Origin: a virus
DNA: 35,190 nt
Direction: 5' to 3' (one strand)
Virus record (IMG/VR): IMGVR_UViG_3300050821_005564
Location: 1-35,190 of that record
In this document: piece after piece, positions 24,341 through 31,494 of the stretch
How positions within the stretch are numbered: the first letter of the stretch is position 1
Layout of the letters: the number at the start of each line of letters is the position of its first letter
Notes under the pieces: model-generated
Database searches by the model: none
Seen by the model: the letters and a program-made list of their open reading frames with translations, nothing else
What the model was told of the DNA's origin: nothing
Translations under genes and position numbers: made by a program

Positions 24341-24573
24341 AGGCGTACCTCTCGGCCATTGTGTTCTGCATACCAGCGCAGCTTCGCCTGCCTTGCGGCT
24401 TCTTCCACGCCGGTCTTTGCGTCAGGCCAGTAGGTTGATTTGGCTATCAGGCCGTCGTGTTTCATGGCGAGCACGGCCTTGCGGAGATTGAATTTCCCAA
24501 CCAAGTGAATGCGGTGCGCTAGGAACCATTCGACTTTCTGGGCAATCGTGGAAAGTGATGTTTTGTCGCTCAT
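24337..24573 (-). CDS. Hypothetical small basic protein
   Basis: The 78-residue product starts within a 31-base repeat that carries its ribosome site. It has a helical, Lys/Arg-rich sequence (H-L-V-G-K-F-N-L-R-K-A-V-L-A-M-K-H) and may bind nucleic acid. Its stop overlaps the next start by four bases (ATGA). Confidence 0.6.
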   Translation of the reverse strand: MSDKTSLSTIAQKVEWFLAHRIHLVGKFNLRKAVLAMKHDGLIAKSTYWPDAKTGVEEAARQAKLRWYAEHNGREVRL

Positions 24574-24596
24574 CGCTTGCGCTCCACCACTCGCGG
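24566..24596. repeat. 31-base direct repeat, copy B
   Basis: These bases are identical to 23631-23661. They cover the ribosome site and start of the 24337-24573 gene on the minus strand, 935 bases from copy A. Confidence 0.9.
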
Positions 24597-24610
24597 ATCG
24601 GGCAGAGGGG

Positions 24611-24829
24611 CTACAATGCTATTTTGGTTTTCGTTTGCCTTCGCCATTCAGCTTCCTCTTTCTTTGTCATGTACTTCACGCTCCCGTCAGGCCGGATGTC
24701 CTTAACTACTCGCTCGTTGGGAATGCAGTATTTGTGCGCGTATCCGCCAGCAACAATGCATCGTGGACCAACTTTCCCGCAGTAAATGCAATGTCTTGAC
24801 TTATGGCCCCACGGTAATCTCTCAGCCAC
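24611..24829 (-). CDS. Small zinc-finger-like protein
   Basis: The 72-residue protein starts at GTG behind a strong AGGAGGAG site. It has C-I-Y-C-G-K and later Cys residues (P-R-C, K-Y-C), a plausible zinc site, then a basic end with D-G-S-V-K-Y-M-T-K-K-E-E-A-E-W-R-R. Function unknown. Confidence 0.62.
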   Translation of the reverse strand: MAERLPWGHKSRHCIYCGKVGPRCIVAGGYAHKYCIPNERVVKDIRPDGSVKYMTKKEEAEWRRQTKTKIAL

Positions 24830-24856
24830 TCGCTCCTCCTCCGCTTCTAAGCCTGG

Positions 24857-25249
24857 TCAAAACGATGCAACAGCAATAGCTATCGCTGGCTTTACGACCC
24901 ACTGCGCTTTCGTATTTTCATCTACGTACTCTGGCGGAAAACTCATCCACGAGTTGCCTTGCTGCACCGTAACGCTATGCATCCACTTCTTACACTTCTC
25001 GCATTCTGCATGATACGGACAGCCAATGATTGAATAAACTCGAACGGGTTGGCCGCAGCATTCAGGGTTCTTGTCATCTGCGACCCACGTCCAGCCGAGC
25101 AACGTGCTCGCATCTCGTGGCGTCAGAAGCTTCATCCCCTTGTATTCCCCTTGCGCCACTTCATCGAACCATTGCTGTAAGGTATGCGTTTTCTTTGGCG
25201 GCTGAAACTCGCTCAAGTTCGTGCCACACGTTGGACAATGTTCACTCAT
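24857..25249 (-). CDS. Zinc-binding protein with two Cys clusters
   Basis: The 130-residue protein has a GGGGAGGGAG site. It carries C-P-T-C-G near residue 5 and a second cluster near 63-86 (P-E-C-C-G, G-C-P-Y-H-A-E-C-E-K-C-K-K-W) typical of phage zinc-ribbon proteins. The end is hydrophobic and Ala/Val/Ile-rich. Function unknown. Confidence 0.65.
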   Translation of the reverse strand: MSEHCPTCGTNLSEFQPPKKTHTLQQWFDEVAQGEYKGMKLLTPRDASTLLGWTWVADDKNPECCGQPVRVYSIIGCPYHAECEKCKKWMHSVTVQQGNSWMSFPPEYVDENTKAQWVVKPAIAIAVASF

Positions 25250-25284
25250 GCTCCCTCCCCCATACGCTAGTTCTCATCGCTCGT

Positions 25285-25470
25285 TCACGCTGGTTTGCCC
25301 AGCGCCCCCTGCGGAACCGCGCCGAAGTCCAACCAATAATGCACCGGGCAGTTGTCCTCGCCGTCGATGTCGCAGGTGCAGTTCTCGAAATCTTCGTCAT
25401 CCTCCGCCTTGCAATGCGGGCATGGCTCGGCGTCAGGGAACGTCTTTTCGTGAATCGCGCACCAAGCCAT
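25285..25470 (-). CDS. Small acidic Cys-rich protein
   Basis: The 61-residue protein has an AAGGAAGG site. It has C-P-H-C-K and C-T-C-D-I-D-G-E-D-N-C-P-V-H, so a zinc site is likely, embedded in an acidic stretch (E-D-D-E-D-F-E). It ends in L-G-K-P-A, the same tail motif that is internal in two other proteins of this operon. Function unknown. Confidence 0.62.
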   Translation of the reverse strand: MAWCAIHEKTFPDAEPCPHCKAEDDEDFENCTCDIDGEDNCPVHYWLDFGAVPQGALGKPA

Positions 25471-25553
25471 CGGCCTTCCTTACGTTAGTTGAGATGCTGC
25501 CCGCCCTGAGGTGTGTCCAAAAGCCGGTCCATTAGCTTGGCCTCGCTCGCCGC

Positions 25554-25745
25554 TTATCGCTTGACAAACTCAACGCGACGCTCTAAGCCCATTGCTTTCA
25601 ATAGCCTAGGACCGGGCCCGCGCCTGCCTTTCAATACATCAGTCAAGAATTGCTCGCTGATGCCGAGGGCTTCAGCCGTCGCTTTCTGCGTTCCATACTT
25701 CTGAATCTCCCGTAAGAGCTTTGCTTTGAATCCGTTCTCGTCCAT
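25554..25745 (-). CDS. Small Cro/CI-type helix-turn-helix protein
   Basis: The 63-residue protein carries a HTH: Q-K-A-T-A-E-A-L-G-I-S-E-Q-F-L-T-D-V-L-K-G at residues about 20-40, then R-R-G-P-G-P-R-L-L-K-A-M-G-L. This resembles short XRE-family DNA-binding proteins. The start ATG has no good ribosome site, while a -10-like TATAAG ends 8 bases upstream, so the message may be leaderless. It is the first gene of the leftward operon and faces the rightward early operon, the place of a lysogeny or early-gene switch. No integrase is seen. Confidence 0.78.
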   Translation of the reverse strand: MDENGFKAKLLREIQKYGTQKATAEALGISEQFLTDVLKGRRGPGPRLLKAMGLERRVEFVKR

Positions 25746-25752
25746 GCGCCAT

Positions 25753-25781
25753 CTTATACTATGCTGAAACGCTGATTGCAA
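25753..25781 (-). promoter_or_regulatory. Leftward promoter for the HTH operon
   Basis: On the minus strand, TTGCAA (25776-25781) and TATAAG (25753-25758) are 17 bases apart. Transcription would start about at 25746-25747, next to the HTH gene ATG at 25745. A TACTAGTA palindrome lies just upstream, near 25793-25800. Confidence 0.5.
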
Positions 25782-25812
25782 TAGAAAAAAAGTACTAGTA
25801 TTCATTTTTCCC

Positions 25813-25842
25813 TTGACACTTCTACGCACATTGACGTATTCT
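25813..25842 (+). promoter_or_regulatory. Early rightward promoter
   Basis: TTGACA (25813-25818) and TATTCT (25837-25842) are 18 bases apart, 23 bases before the first early gene. A second TTGAC box at 25831 forms a direct repeat within the spacer and may be an operator. The 11-mer ACATTGACGTA (25828-25838) recurs in the coat promoter. Confidence 0.6.
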
Positions 25843-25864
25843 CTTACTGCGAGGTGAAACACAG

Positions 25865-26095
25865 ATGACAAACACGGACAGCTACCAAGTGGGGCAGGAA
25901 GTAATAGCGAGATTCACTAACTCTTACAGAATCGTTGAATTCCGTGGGCGCATCGTCGGGCAGACCAAAAACTACTGGAAAGTAGCTTCTCTGGAGGCTG
26001 GCATCCAAGGCTCTCCTGCTGGCCGAGTGTTCCACATTTCTACAACGCTTGACCGCAAATATAGCGCGAATAACTCCATCCAAGGATTGGCCTAG
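25865..26095 (+). CDS. First early rightward gene, hypothetical
   Basis: The 76-residue product has a GAGGTG site. Its sequence (Y-Q-V-G-Q-E-V-I-A-R-F...I-V-E-F-R-G-R-I-V-G-Q-T-K-N-Y-W-K-V) fits a small beta-barrel or SH3-like fold. Being first from the early promoter suggests a host takeover or regulatory role, unproven. Confidence 0.7.
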   Translation: MTNTDSYQVGQEVIARFTNSYRIVEFRGRIVGQTKNYWKVASLEAGIQGSPAGRVFHISTTLDRKYSANNSIQGLA

Positions 26096-26097
26096 TT

Positions 26098-26301
26098 ATG
26101 GCGGAAGAATCTCTGTGCAAGCGTATGCAAAAGTTCCGCGAAAGGCACGGTGAGCATGCCTGTCCTTGGCCAGCATACTGGATTGCCGATGCTGGAGCAT
26201 TAGAGGGAGAAATAATGACTCTGAAAGCAGAAGTTAAGAGGCTTGGGAAATTGCTCGATGTTCGTGAAAACGAATATGACGAGCGCGAGCAGGACGTATG
26301 A
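26098..26301 (+). CDS. Hypothetical small coiled-coil protein
   Basis: The 67-residue product has a charged helix in its C-terminal half (L-E-G-E-I-M-T-L-K-A-E-V-K-R-L-G-K-L-L). It starts two bases after the previous stop and overlaps the next start with ATGA. Family unknown. Confidence 0.6.
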   Translation: MAEESLCKRMQKFRERHGEHACPWPAYWIADAGALEGEIMTLKAEVKRLGKLLDVRENEYDEREQDV

Positions 26302-26609
26302 GCGACTCAATCAATATGCGCGAGATGCACAGTTACCCCGATTGGGAACGCTTAGCACGACGACGCGATTTCGAGTGGTTCCAGCCACAAATGGAGCCTC
26401 AATGGGTTGCGTGGTGGGTTGAGATTCTCAAGCAATCTGAGGATTTTCCTGAACTATTCCCGCACGGCAAGTGGGCATCAATTCAACGGCTACAGGACAA
26501 ACTATCCGCGGTGGCGGCTGGCGAACGATTCAAAATACAAGAGCAACCGTATGAGGGAAGCATCACAGAGGACTATTACACTAGGCCAAAGCAAGGTAAG
26601 AGCAAGTAG
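26298..26609 (+). CDS. Hypothetical early protein
   Basis: The 103-residue product is acidic and Trp-rich in its centre (E-W-F-Q-P-Q-M-E-P-Q-W-V-A-W-W-V-E). It starts in an ATGA overlap. No family is recognised. Confidence 0.6.
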   Translation: MSDSINMREMHSYPDWERLARRRDFEWFQPQMEPQWVAWWVEILKQSEDFPELFPHGKWASIQRLQDKLSAVAAGERFKIQEQPYEGSITEDYYTRPKQGKSK

Positions 26610-26642
26610 CAAGGCAGCCTAGAAAACGAAACGAGGCGCACC

Positions 26643-27029
26643 ATGACACGCCAAGACCTGATTTGTGATGATTGCAACCACGAGATTTCAAAGCACGGTC
26701 CGGAGGGCTGCACGCACGAGCGCGGCGACTCCCACGAATCGGGGTATGCGCCGATGGCGATGGGGCCGTGTAACTGCCAAGCGTGGACAGCTGAACCTGT
26801 CAGTGCGGCTGACCTAGCCGAATCCATTGCCAAACTGGACGCCACAGCCAACCGCATCGCCGACGAACGGAATCTTTTGCTGACAGCGCTGCGTGGCCTG
26901 ATTGATGTCGAGGACTGCCATTACGACCATCATGGATATTGCCAAACGCACGGACAATGGAAAGCGGGAATCTGCCCGCAAGCACTAGCTAAACAAACCT
27001 TGCAAAGAATCGCTGAGAGGAAGCCATGA
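26643..27029 (+). CDS. Cys/His-rich early protein
   Basis: The 128-residue protein carries C-D-D-C-N-H near residue 8, then C-T-H and C-N-C, and later C-H-Y-D-H-H-G-Y-C-Q-T-H, a pattern likely to bind zinc. A helical middle (residues about 55-85) separates the clusters. Similar small Cys/His proteins are common in phage early regions. Function unknown. Confidence 0.65.
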   Translation: MTRQDLICDDCNHEISKHGPEGCTHERGDSHESGYAPMAMGPCNCQAWTAEPVSAADLAESIAKLDATANRIADERNLLLTALRGLIDVEDCHYDHHGYCQTHGQWKAGICPQALAKQTLQRIAERKP

Positions 27030-27211
27030 GCGAAGAGACGATGGACGGCAGAGTTTGTGGCAAATGTGACACCGTAATCTACCTGGATAGCTGCGCTTGC
27101 GAGCCGGACGAAGCCGAGCAGCGGGATCGTGAGCGGGTACGAGCCGAGGTCACGCGATGCTTGCTCAAGCTCGGCCTGGTTCCAGCTTCTCTTGTGAGGG
27201 AGCGCTCGTGA
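27026..27211 (+). CDS. Small Cys-rich protein
   Basis: The 61-residue product starts in an ATGA overlap and has V-C-G-K-C-D and S-C-A-C-E, four Cys in a ribbon-like layout, then a charged helix. It overlaps the next GTG start by 4 bases. Confidence 0.6.
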   Translation: MSEETMDGRVCGKCDTVIYLDSCACEPDEAEQRDRERVRAEVTRCLLKLGLVPASLVRERS

Positions 27212-28041
27212 AGGAAAATAGGCTGTTTTGGAAGATATTCACCCATGACTTTTGCTCGCCGCTGCAGGGCGGCAATCCCATCTTTGATGGCTCGCTGCCA
27301 TTCGAGTTGCCGAAAGTAACGCTCGATACCGGCGAGACGGAGTGCTCTTATGGCTGGAACTTTACTGATGACCTAGCCAAAGGACTGCGCATTGCCGGGA
27401 TGTGGCCGAACGGTAGGACGTCATGCGTGACAGTTATTGAGCCGAGCGAGGACCTAATCCAGCGTGGCGATAAATGGCGGTCGTCTGGCGGAACGATTCT
27501 GCGCTTTGCAACCGAGGTAGAGATCGGGCAGGGCATTGAGTCTCTCTCGAAAGTCTTTACTGGCCTTGAGAAGGAGATGGCAGGCGAGCAGATCGCTTGG
27601 AGGTACGCGCTTGGCAGACCTGAAGATAACGAAAAAGCCGTCGTGGAAGCACTGGAAAAAGCTCTTGCGCATCGCGGCCTCAAATGGACTGTCAAAAAAT
27701 ATGAGGATGCGTGGGATGCGCGGGCTGCGCGGGCTGCGCGGGCTGCGCGGGCTGCGTGGGCTGCGTGGGATGCGCGGGCTGCGTGGGCTGCGTGGGATGC
27801 GCGGGATGCGCGGGCTGCGTGGGCTGCGTGGGATGCGCGGGCTGCGTGGGATGCGCGGGCTGCGCGGGCTGCGCGGGCTGCGCGGGCTGCGCTAACCGTT
27901 TTTTTTGCTGCGCAAAAAGGTTGGATCAAAGACCCTGCTGACTTATTAACGCTCGGCCTGCGAGATGCTTATGCCAACGGGCTAGAAATAGCCTTGCCAA
28001 CCGAGAAAGATACCCTTGGCTACGCGATGGTGAAGTCTTGA
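27208..28041 (+). CDS. DUF7666-like protein with Ala-rich tandem repeat
   Basis: The GTG at 27208 was chosen for its GTGA overlap and GAGGGA site. The N-terminus ([43 protein letters not shown]) matches a phage and bacterial family I associate with DUF7666. The middle (about residues 167-229) is 21 tandem triplets (Ala/Asp)-Ala-(Arg/Trp), probably one long helix. A short globular end follows with V-F-F-A-A-Q-K-G-W. Other members also carry Ala-rich repeats of variable length. The function is unknown. Total length 277 residues. Confidence 0.72.
   Translation: MKENRLFWKIFTHDFCSPLQGGNPIFDGSLPFELPKVTLDTGETECSYGWNFTDDLAKGLRIAGMWPNGRTSCVTVIEPSEDLIQRGDKWRSSGGTILRFATEVEIGQGIESLSKVFTGLEKEMAGEQIAWRYALGRPEDNEKAVVEALEKALAHRGLKWTVKKYEDAWDARAARAARAARAAWAAWDARAAWAAWDARDARAAWAAWDARAAWDARAARAARAARAALTVFFAAQKGWIKDPADLLTLGLRDAYANGLEIALPTEKDTLGYAMVKS
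27706..27894 (+). repeat. 21-unit 9-bp tandem repeat (GMTGCGYGG)
   Basis: The repeat has units G(C/A)T-GCG-(C/T)GG, 21 in phase, the last ending CTA. Only two positions vary: the second base of codon 1 and the first base of codon 3. All four combinations occur. Products are AAR, AAW, DAR and DAW. The array keeps the reading frame, so copy number changes would alter helix length by three residues each. Confidence 0.95.
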
Positions 28042-28205
28042 CCCCTAATGACGCGTTTGCTGCTGTGGCCAAGCTGCTGGTCCCCATTGTAGGCAAAAGC
28101 CACAGGAGCGAGTCCCTAACGAGCGAGGAATGGGACCGCTGGACCGATGCCATTTTGTTGCTGGCCGAGAGCGAAAAGGCCAAGCTGAAGCCGGAGGACC
28201 AATGA
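28038..28205 (+). CDS. Small helical protein, TTG start
   Basis: This 55-residue frame starts at TTG in a TTGA overlap, the same arrangement as at 13691, and ends in an ATGA overlap with the ERF gene. It has two helices (A-F-A-A-V-A-K-L-L-V-P and W-D-R-W-T-D-A-I-L-L-L-A-E). It fills the gap between two certain genes. Family unknown. Confidence 0.55.
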   Translation: MTPNDAFAAVAKLLVPIVGKSHRSESLTSEEWDRWTDAILLLAESEKAKLKPEDQ

Positions 28206-28984
28206 GCGAAGAAATGAAGACAGAACTGGTAGAGATTTGGGAAGTCACAATGTCACCGGCGTGGACCGGAGCACTGGTCAAGGCTTTGGCCGCCGCTCAG
28301 CTTAAGTTCAAGCCAGTCGTGAAACAGACTGACAATGCGGCCTTTATGCGTGGCGGCAAGGCCAGCAAATACGCCGATTTGGCTGAATACATTGACGCTA
28401 CACAAGAAGCTCTGGCCAGCAATGGACTAGTGGTGAGTCAATGGCCCGACGTGGCGAGTGAGGCCAAAAGCATGTCGCTGGTTTCCTACCTCATGCATGA
28501 ATCCGGAGAATGGATGCGGGGAAGACTGACTCTGCCCGCGACTGGCCGGGACGGCTTCACCGCTCAGAGTTGCGGGAGTTCTATTACCTATGCCCGACGC
28601 TATTCTTATGCCGCGATCACCGGCTGCGCTTCTGAAGATGACGACGGCAACAGCGCTTCAGGAAGGGGCACTAGCGAGGCAGCGCAGGCGGTAGGTAAAG
28701 CAAAGGTCGAAGATCTGACCAAGAAGCTCAAGGATTCTATCGACGTCGTCAACGCCAAAAAGAACGGGCAAGAAGCCCTTTTCTATGTCTGGTACGACGA
28801 ATCGCAGACCGCGGAGATTACCGGAGCAGAGTCGCTCAAGACCGCCCACAAGGACCTGCTCAAGAAGCTATGGAACCCCGCTGCTCGCGCCCTTATCGCC
28901 AATGCCGACCAATTGGAATCCCTAAAATACGAGCTTGAACAGCGGAAGGTGGAGTTTCGTCCACTGAAAGCTGCCAACGCATGA
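28202..28984 (+). CDS. erf: ERF-family single-strand annealing protein
   Basis: The 260-residue protein starts behind GGAGG in an ATGA overlap. The ERF core is clear: [10 protein letters not shown] near residues 56-65, A-L-A-S-N-G-L near 70-76, [13 protein letters not shown] near 92-104, and the signature [13 protein letters not shown] near 126-138 with E-D-D-D-G-N at 145-150. ERF binds and anneals ssDNA, used in P22 to circularise the genome and in recombination. Downstream nuclease-like and RusA genes complete a recombination set. Confidence 0.9.
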   Translation: MSEEMKTELVEIWEVTMSPAWTGALVKALAAAQLKFKPVVKQTDNAAFMRGGKASKYADLAEYIDATQEALASNGLVVSQWPDVASEAKSMSLVSYLMHESGEWMRGRLTLPATGRDGFTAQSCGSSITYARRYSYAAITGCASEDDDGNSASGRGTSEAAQAVGKAKVEDLTKKLKDSIDVVNAKKNGQEALFYVWYDESQTAEITGAESLKTAHKDLLKKLWNPAARALIANADQLESLKYELEQRKVEFRPLKAANA

Positions 28985-29478
28985 AGTACGGTAGTCTCAC
29001 GTTTATCAGCGCTCACAAAGGGGCACAAGTAACCATGTGGCTCTGCCGATGTGATTGTGGTAGAGAGAAGTTATTCAGGATGGGCAATGTCAAGCAAGGT
29101 ACTGCCAAGACTTGCGGTACATGCAACCGATGGAAAAGGCGCTTCAGGCATGGAGGCTGTCAGGCGCACAGTGGAAAATCAGCAACTTATTGCAGTTGGG
29201 CAGAGATGATTCAACGATGTCACAATCCCAGGAACCGCAACTTCTCTGATTATGGAGCACGAGGCATTGAGGTTCATGAGGCGTGGAATGATTTTGCGAA
29301 CTTCCTGGCCGATATGGGGCAACGTCCTGATGGCTTGACCCTGGAGCGCATCAACAATAATGGAAATTACGAACCAGGGAATTGCAAATGGGCGACGCGG
29401 AAAGAACAAGCTAACAATCGCAGACCTAAGAAGAGAATGCCGTCTCATGGACCGGATGGAAAGTTCATATGGCTCTAG
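28981..29478 (+). CDS. Zinc-ribbon plus C-K-W-A-T protein, putative mobile endonuclease-like
   Basis: The 165-residue protein has an N-terminal zinc ribbon (W-L-C-R-C-D-C-G near residues 20-27 and K-T-C-G-T-C near 43-48). The C-terminal domain bears [42 protein letters not shown] and N-N-R-R. This layout is common in free-standing phage proteins related to AP2/HNH homing nucleases. Catalytic residues cannot be assigned by eye. ATGA overlap with the ERF gene. Confidence 0.75.
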   Translation: MKYGSLTFISAHKGAQVTMWLCRCDCGREKLFRMGNVKQGTAKTCGTCNRWKRRFRHGGCQAHSGKSATYCSWAEMIQRCHNPRNRNFSDYGARGIEVHEAWNDFANFLADMGQRPDGLTLERINNNGNYEPGNCKWATRKEQANNRRPKKRMPSHGPDGKFIWL

Positions 29479-29756
29479 TGCACAGCCGTGAAGAAGCCCT
29501 TCAACTGGTACGACACATGCCGGATGGCTGCTTTGTGGACGGTCTGCTCTTGGACGTTCCTAAACGCAGGCGCCGAGAACAGGCCATGAATAAGCGGCCC
29601 ATGCTCATCAAGCTGCCACCGGATCAGAAACTCAGGCTAGGCAAACAGCTGAACAGATTCATCGAGATCGGCACCAAAGACCTGGGCATCGAGATCATGC
29701 TGAAGCTTTTGGAGCAAGTGACGGACGAAGAATTGAAATCATGGGTGGCTCAATGA
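29469..29756 (+). CDS. Hypothetical helical protein
   Basis: The 95-residue product overlaps the previous gene by 10 bases; a start at 29586 is an alternative. The C-terminal 60 residues are helical and charged ([19 protein letters not shown]). Family unknown. Confidence 0.6.
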   Translation: MALVHSREEALQLVRHMPDGCFVDGLLLDVPKRRRREQAMNKRPMLIKLPPDQKLRLGKQLNRFIEIGTKDLGIEIMLKLLEQVTDEELKSWVAQ

Positions 29757-30037
29757 GAGACAAGCGCTTCGACAATAGGCCCACATCTCCGGAAGAGTTT
29801 CTGCTTATCCGGGCTGGTCATCACCTTTGGTTGGAATATAAGCTTTCGCTGAAACCTGGACGCCCCTGTACGTGGCAAACGGACGTGCTGCTTGCGGCCT
29901 TAGACACGGTTTGGGAGGCTAAGAGGTCTCTGAGGGCCATACTTCGCGCTGAGTGGCTGAAATCATGGATAAATCGCTCTGAGCGGGGAACTAAGGCTTT
30001 AGAGAAACATCGTGCACAAAAGTCCTCACAAGCTTGA
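29753..30037 (+). CDS. Hypothetical basic protein
   Basis: The 94-residue product starts in an ATGA overlap. It is basic and Trp-rich with helices (A-A-L-D-T-V-W-E-A-K-R-S-L-R-A-I-L-R-A-E-W) and a Lys/Gln end. It may bind DNA. Family unknown. Confidence 0.6.
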   Translation: MRDKRFDNRPTSPEEFLLIRAGHHLWLEYKLSLKPGRPCTWQTDVLLAALDTVWEAKRSLRAILRAEWLKSWINRSERGTKALEKHRAQKSSQA

Positions 30038-30344
30038 TTCTCTGGCTACCAAGGCCAGGAACTACCATTCGCGCTACAGCTACGTGAGCCGGAGAGTACA
30101 TCCGGGTACTGATCATGCTTGCGAGTATCTTTGCGGATTAGTGGATGTGGGAGAGCGCAGGCAGCTTATTTTCGAGCGCGACAAGTTCAGGTGTGTAGAC
30201 TGCGGCAAAGAAGTGAGCTGGACAGGCGGGCATTTGGCTCATAAGGGAAACACCAAGATTAGCCGATGCCATTGCATGGAGAATTTAAGATGCAAATGCC
30301 CTGATTGCCATCGCCAGAATGATCATAGCGGGAGGTGCTTCTGA
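30012..30344 (+). CDS. HNH endonuclease-like protein
   Basis: The 110-residue protein starts at GTG. It has a zinc pair C-V-D-C-G near residue 61, G-H-L-A-H-K-G near 73-79, C-H-C-M-E-N-L-R-C-K-C-P-D-C-H-R near 86-101, giving the H...N...H layout (H-L-A-H, E-N-L, C-H) of zinc-type HNH nucleases. Phage HNH proteins of this size work as recombination or packaging partners or as mobile nucleases. It overlaps the previous gene by 26 bases. Confidence 0.78.
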   Translation: MHKSPHKLDSLATKARNYHSRYSYVSRRVHPGTDHACEYLCGLVDVGERRQLIFERDKFRCVDCGKEVSWTGGHLAHKGNTKISRCHCMENLRCKCPDCHRQNDHSGRCF

Positions 30345-30514
30345 TGAAAAAGCTGCTTACGTGTGAAGACTTGGTAGAGCGCCAGCGGCAATGGGACAGG
30401 ACTTCTCCTGGGCAGGTCCGTTTGTGGCATGTCTTGGCGGGAGTTGGGGTGATTGCAGGGCTGACAGGACTTGGCTGGCTCTTGGTGTGGGCGGGGTATC
30501 AGCTGGAAAGATAA
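30344..30514 (+). CDS. Tiny membrane protein
   Basis: This 56-residue frame starts in a TGATG overlap. It has a charged N-terminus and one hydrophobic segment near residues 30-50 (V-L-A-G-V-G-V-I-A-G-L-T-G-L-G-W-L-L-V-W). Family unknown. Confidence 0.6.
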   Translation: MKKLLTCEDLVERQRQWDRTSPGQVRLWHVLAGVGVIAGLTGLGWLLVWAGYQLER

Positions 30515-30569
30515 GGCTTTTTGTAACTACAATGCAAAATCCATGGCTATCGCAAGGGTGACGTCGAGC

Positions 30570-30698
30570 ATGAGCCATAAACTGTGTCCTATCTGCCACG
30601 GCACATCCTGGGACTTGCGGGACGCTTACCGGGCCAGGCCGTGCAGGTATGTGAAGAATGGCCGGCATCTCCGGCAGAAGAAAAAGAAGGCCAAGTGA
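30570..30698 (+). CDS. Tiny basic Cys-containing protein
   Basis: The 42-residue product from ATG at 30570 begins M-S-H-K-L-C-P-I-C-H-G and has a further R-P-C, a possible zinc site, then a Lys/Arg-rich end. A start 27 bases upstream is possible. It ends in a GTGA overlap with the RusA gene. Small partners of this kind are seen beside rusA-like genes. Confidence 0.5.
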   Translation: MSHKLCPICHGTSWDLRDAYRARPCRYVKNGRHLRQKKKKAK

Positions 30699-31039
30699 CA
30701 CTCGATATTCCAGACGTACCGCCGTCGCCGAATAAGGTGCTGGGAAAGCATTGGCGGACGGTGGCGAAGGAGAAAGAGAAGTGGATTCTCTGGGTGCGGG
30801 CCAAAAGGCCGATGATCTATCTTAAACCCGTCGTAAAGATGCGATTGTCGATCATCCTAGCCCATTCTAGAGCCTACGACCATGACAACGCGTTTGCAGC
30901 CGTAAAGCCGGTGATCGACGCTCTAAAGCGCTGGCAATTGATTTTCGATGATTCGCCGGAGTACCTGGATTTAGAGGTGGTACAGACCAAGTGCCCGCAC
31001 AAGAAGCGGCATACGACGATTGAGCTGGAGGTGGCATGA
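30695..31039 (+). CDS. rusA: RusA-type Holliday junction resolvase
   Basis: The GTG in a GTGA overlap was chosen since the conserved N-terminus begins I-P-D-V-P-P-S-P-N-K-V-L-G-K-H-W-R right after it. The RusA pattern is complete: Y-D-H-D-N-A near residue 67, V-K-P-V-I-D-A-L-K-R near 75-84, L-I-F-D-D-S-P-E-Y near 88-96 (metal-binding Asp residues), and a late strand H-T-T-I-E-L-E. RusA cuts four-way junctions that arise in recombination and replication. The product is 114 residues, near the usual 110-130. Confidence 0.88.
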   Translation: MTLDIPDVPPSPNKVLGKHWRTVAKEKEKWILWVRAKRPMIYLKPVVKMRLSIILAHSRAYDHDNAFAAVKPVIDALKRWQLIFDDSPEYLDLEVVQTKCPHKKRHTTIELEVA

Positions 31040-31140
31040 AAGCTGTGACCGGCAAGGACATGCTGTGGATAGGGGCGGGGATGCTGTTTGGCGCGATGCT
31101 GTTTCTGTATTTCTGCGTTATTAGGAGCCTTCAGCCATGA
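31036..31140 (+). CDS. Tiny single-pass membrane protein
   Basis: This 34-residue frame lies in ATGA overlaps on both sides. It has one hydrophobic segment (L-W-I-G-A-G-M-L-F-G-A-M-L-F-L-Y-F). It fills the gap between two genes exactly. Confidence 0.5.
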   Translation: MKAVTGKDMLWIGAGMLFGAMLFLYFCVIRSLQP

Positions 31141-31370
31141 AGACGCTGGACGAGCTGATAGAGAAAGTGGACGGCATCGCCGAGTCACAAGGAAAGCTAT
31201 TGGCGGCGCTGAACGATCTGCAAGCCGAGTTCTCTGGTGATTTTGCGAAGCTCTACAACGGCCATGGGTTGGCGCTCAGCAAGATCGGGGAGTTGATTGA
31301 CGCTTGGAACCTGCTGACCAAGCAAAAGAAGCCATTAGGTAAGAGCCGCTCGAAACGCCGAGGTGGGTAG
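31137..31370 (+). CDS. Hypothetical small helical protein
   Basis: The 77-residue product is helical with a basic Lys/Arg/Ser end (K-K-P-L-G-K-S-R-S-K-R-R-G-G). It starts in an ATGA overlap. It closes the early operon before a promoter. Confidence 0.6.
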   Translation: MKTLDELIEKVDGIAESQGKLLAALNDLQAEFSGDFAKLYNGHGLALSKIGELIDAWNLLTKQKKPLGKSRSKRRGG

Positions 31371-31395
31371 GGCGGGGCTAGGGCACATTTTGGGC

Positions 31396-31424
31396 TTGAC
31401 AGGAAAGCAGAATGATTTATGCTG
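31396..31424 (+). promoter_or_regulatory. Promoter before the replication genes
   Basis: TTGACA (31396-31401) and TATGCT (31419-31424) are 17 bases apart in the 151-base gap between 31370 and 31522. It would drive the DUF1376 gene with an approximately 90-base leader. Confidence 0.6.
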
Positions 31425-31472
31425 AGCGCTCACGCTGGCGCGGCCTAACGGCTTCGGTCAGTATTTGGGGAC

Positions 31473-31494
31473 TGGGGCAGCCTACACTGCCCCA
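31473..31494 (+). other. Strong leader hairpin
   Basis: TGGGGCAG, CCTACA, CTGCCCCA is a perfect 8-bp stem with a 6-base loop, between the promoter and the AGGAGG site of the DUF1376 gene. No T-run follows. It may regulate translation or slow decay; a weak terminator is an alternative. Confidence 0.55.

Noticed and set aside
23006-25871. Plus-strand frames opposite the leftward operon
   Set aside because: Minus-strand genes show ordered overlaps, ribosome sites and Cys motifs, while the plus frames are Ser/Arg/Leu-rich shadows.
27706-27894. Diversity-generating retroelement target
   Set aside because: No reverse transcriptase or template repeat is present, and the variation is not limited to adenine positions in a template pair.
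27348-27929. Long open minus-strand frame across the 9-bp repeat
   Set aside because: The frame is open because the repeat has no stops in any phase. The plus-strand gene has the ribosome site, overlaps and family pattern.
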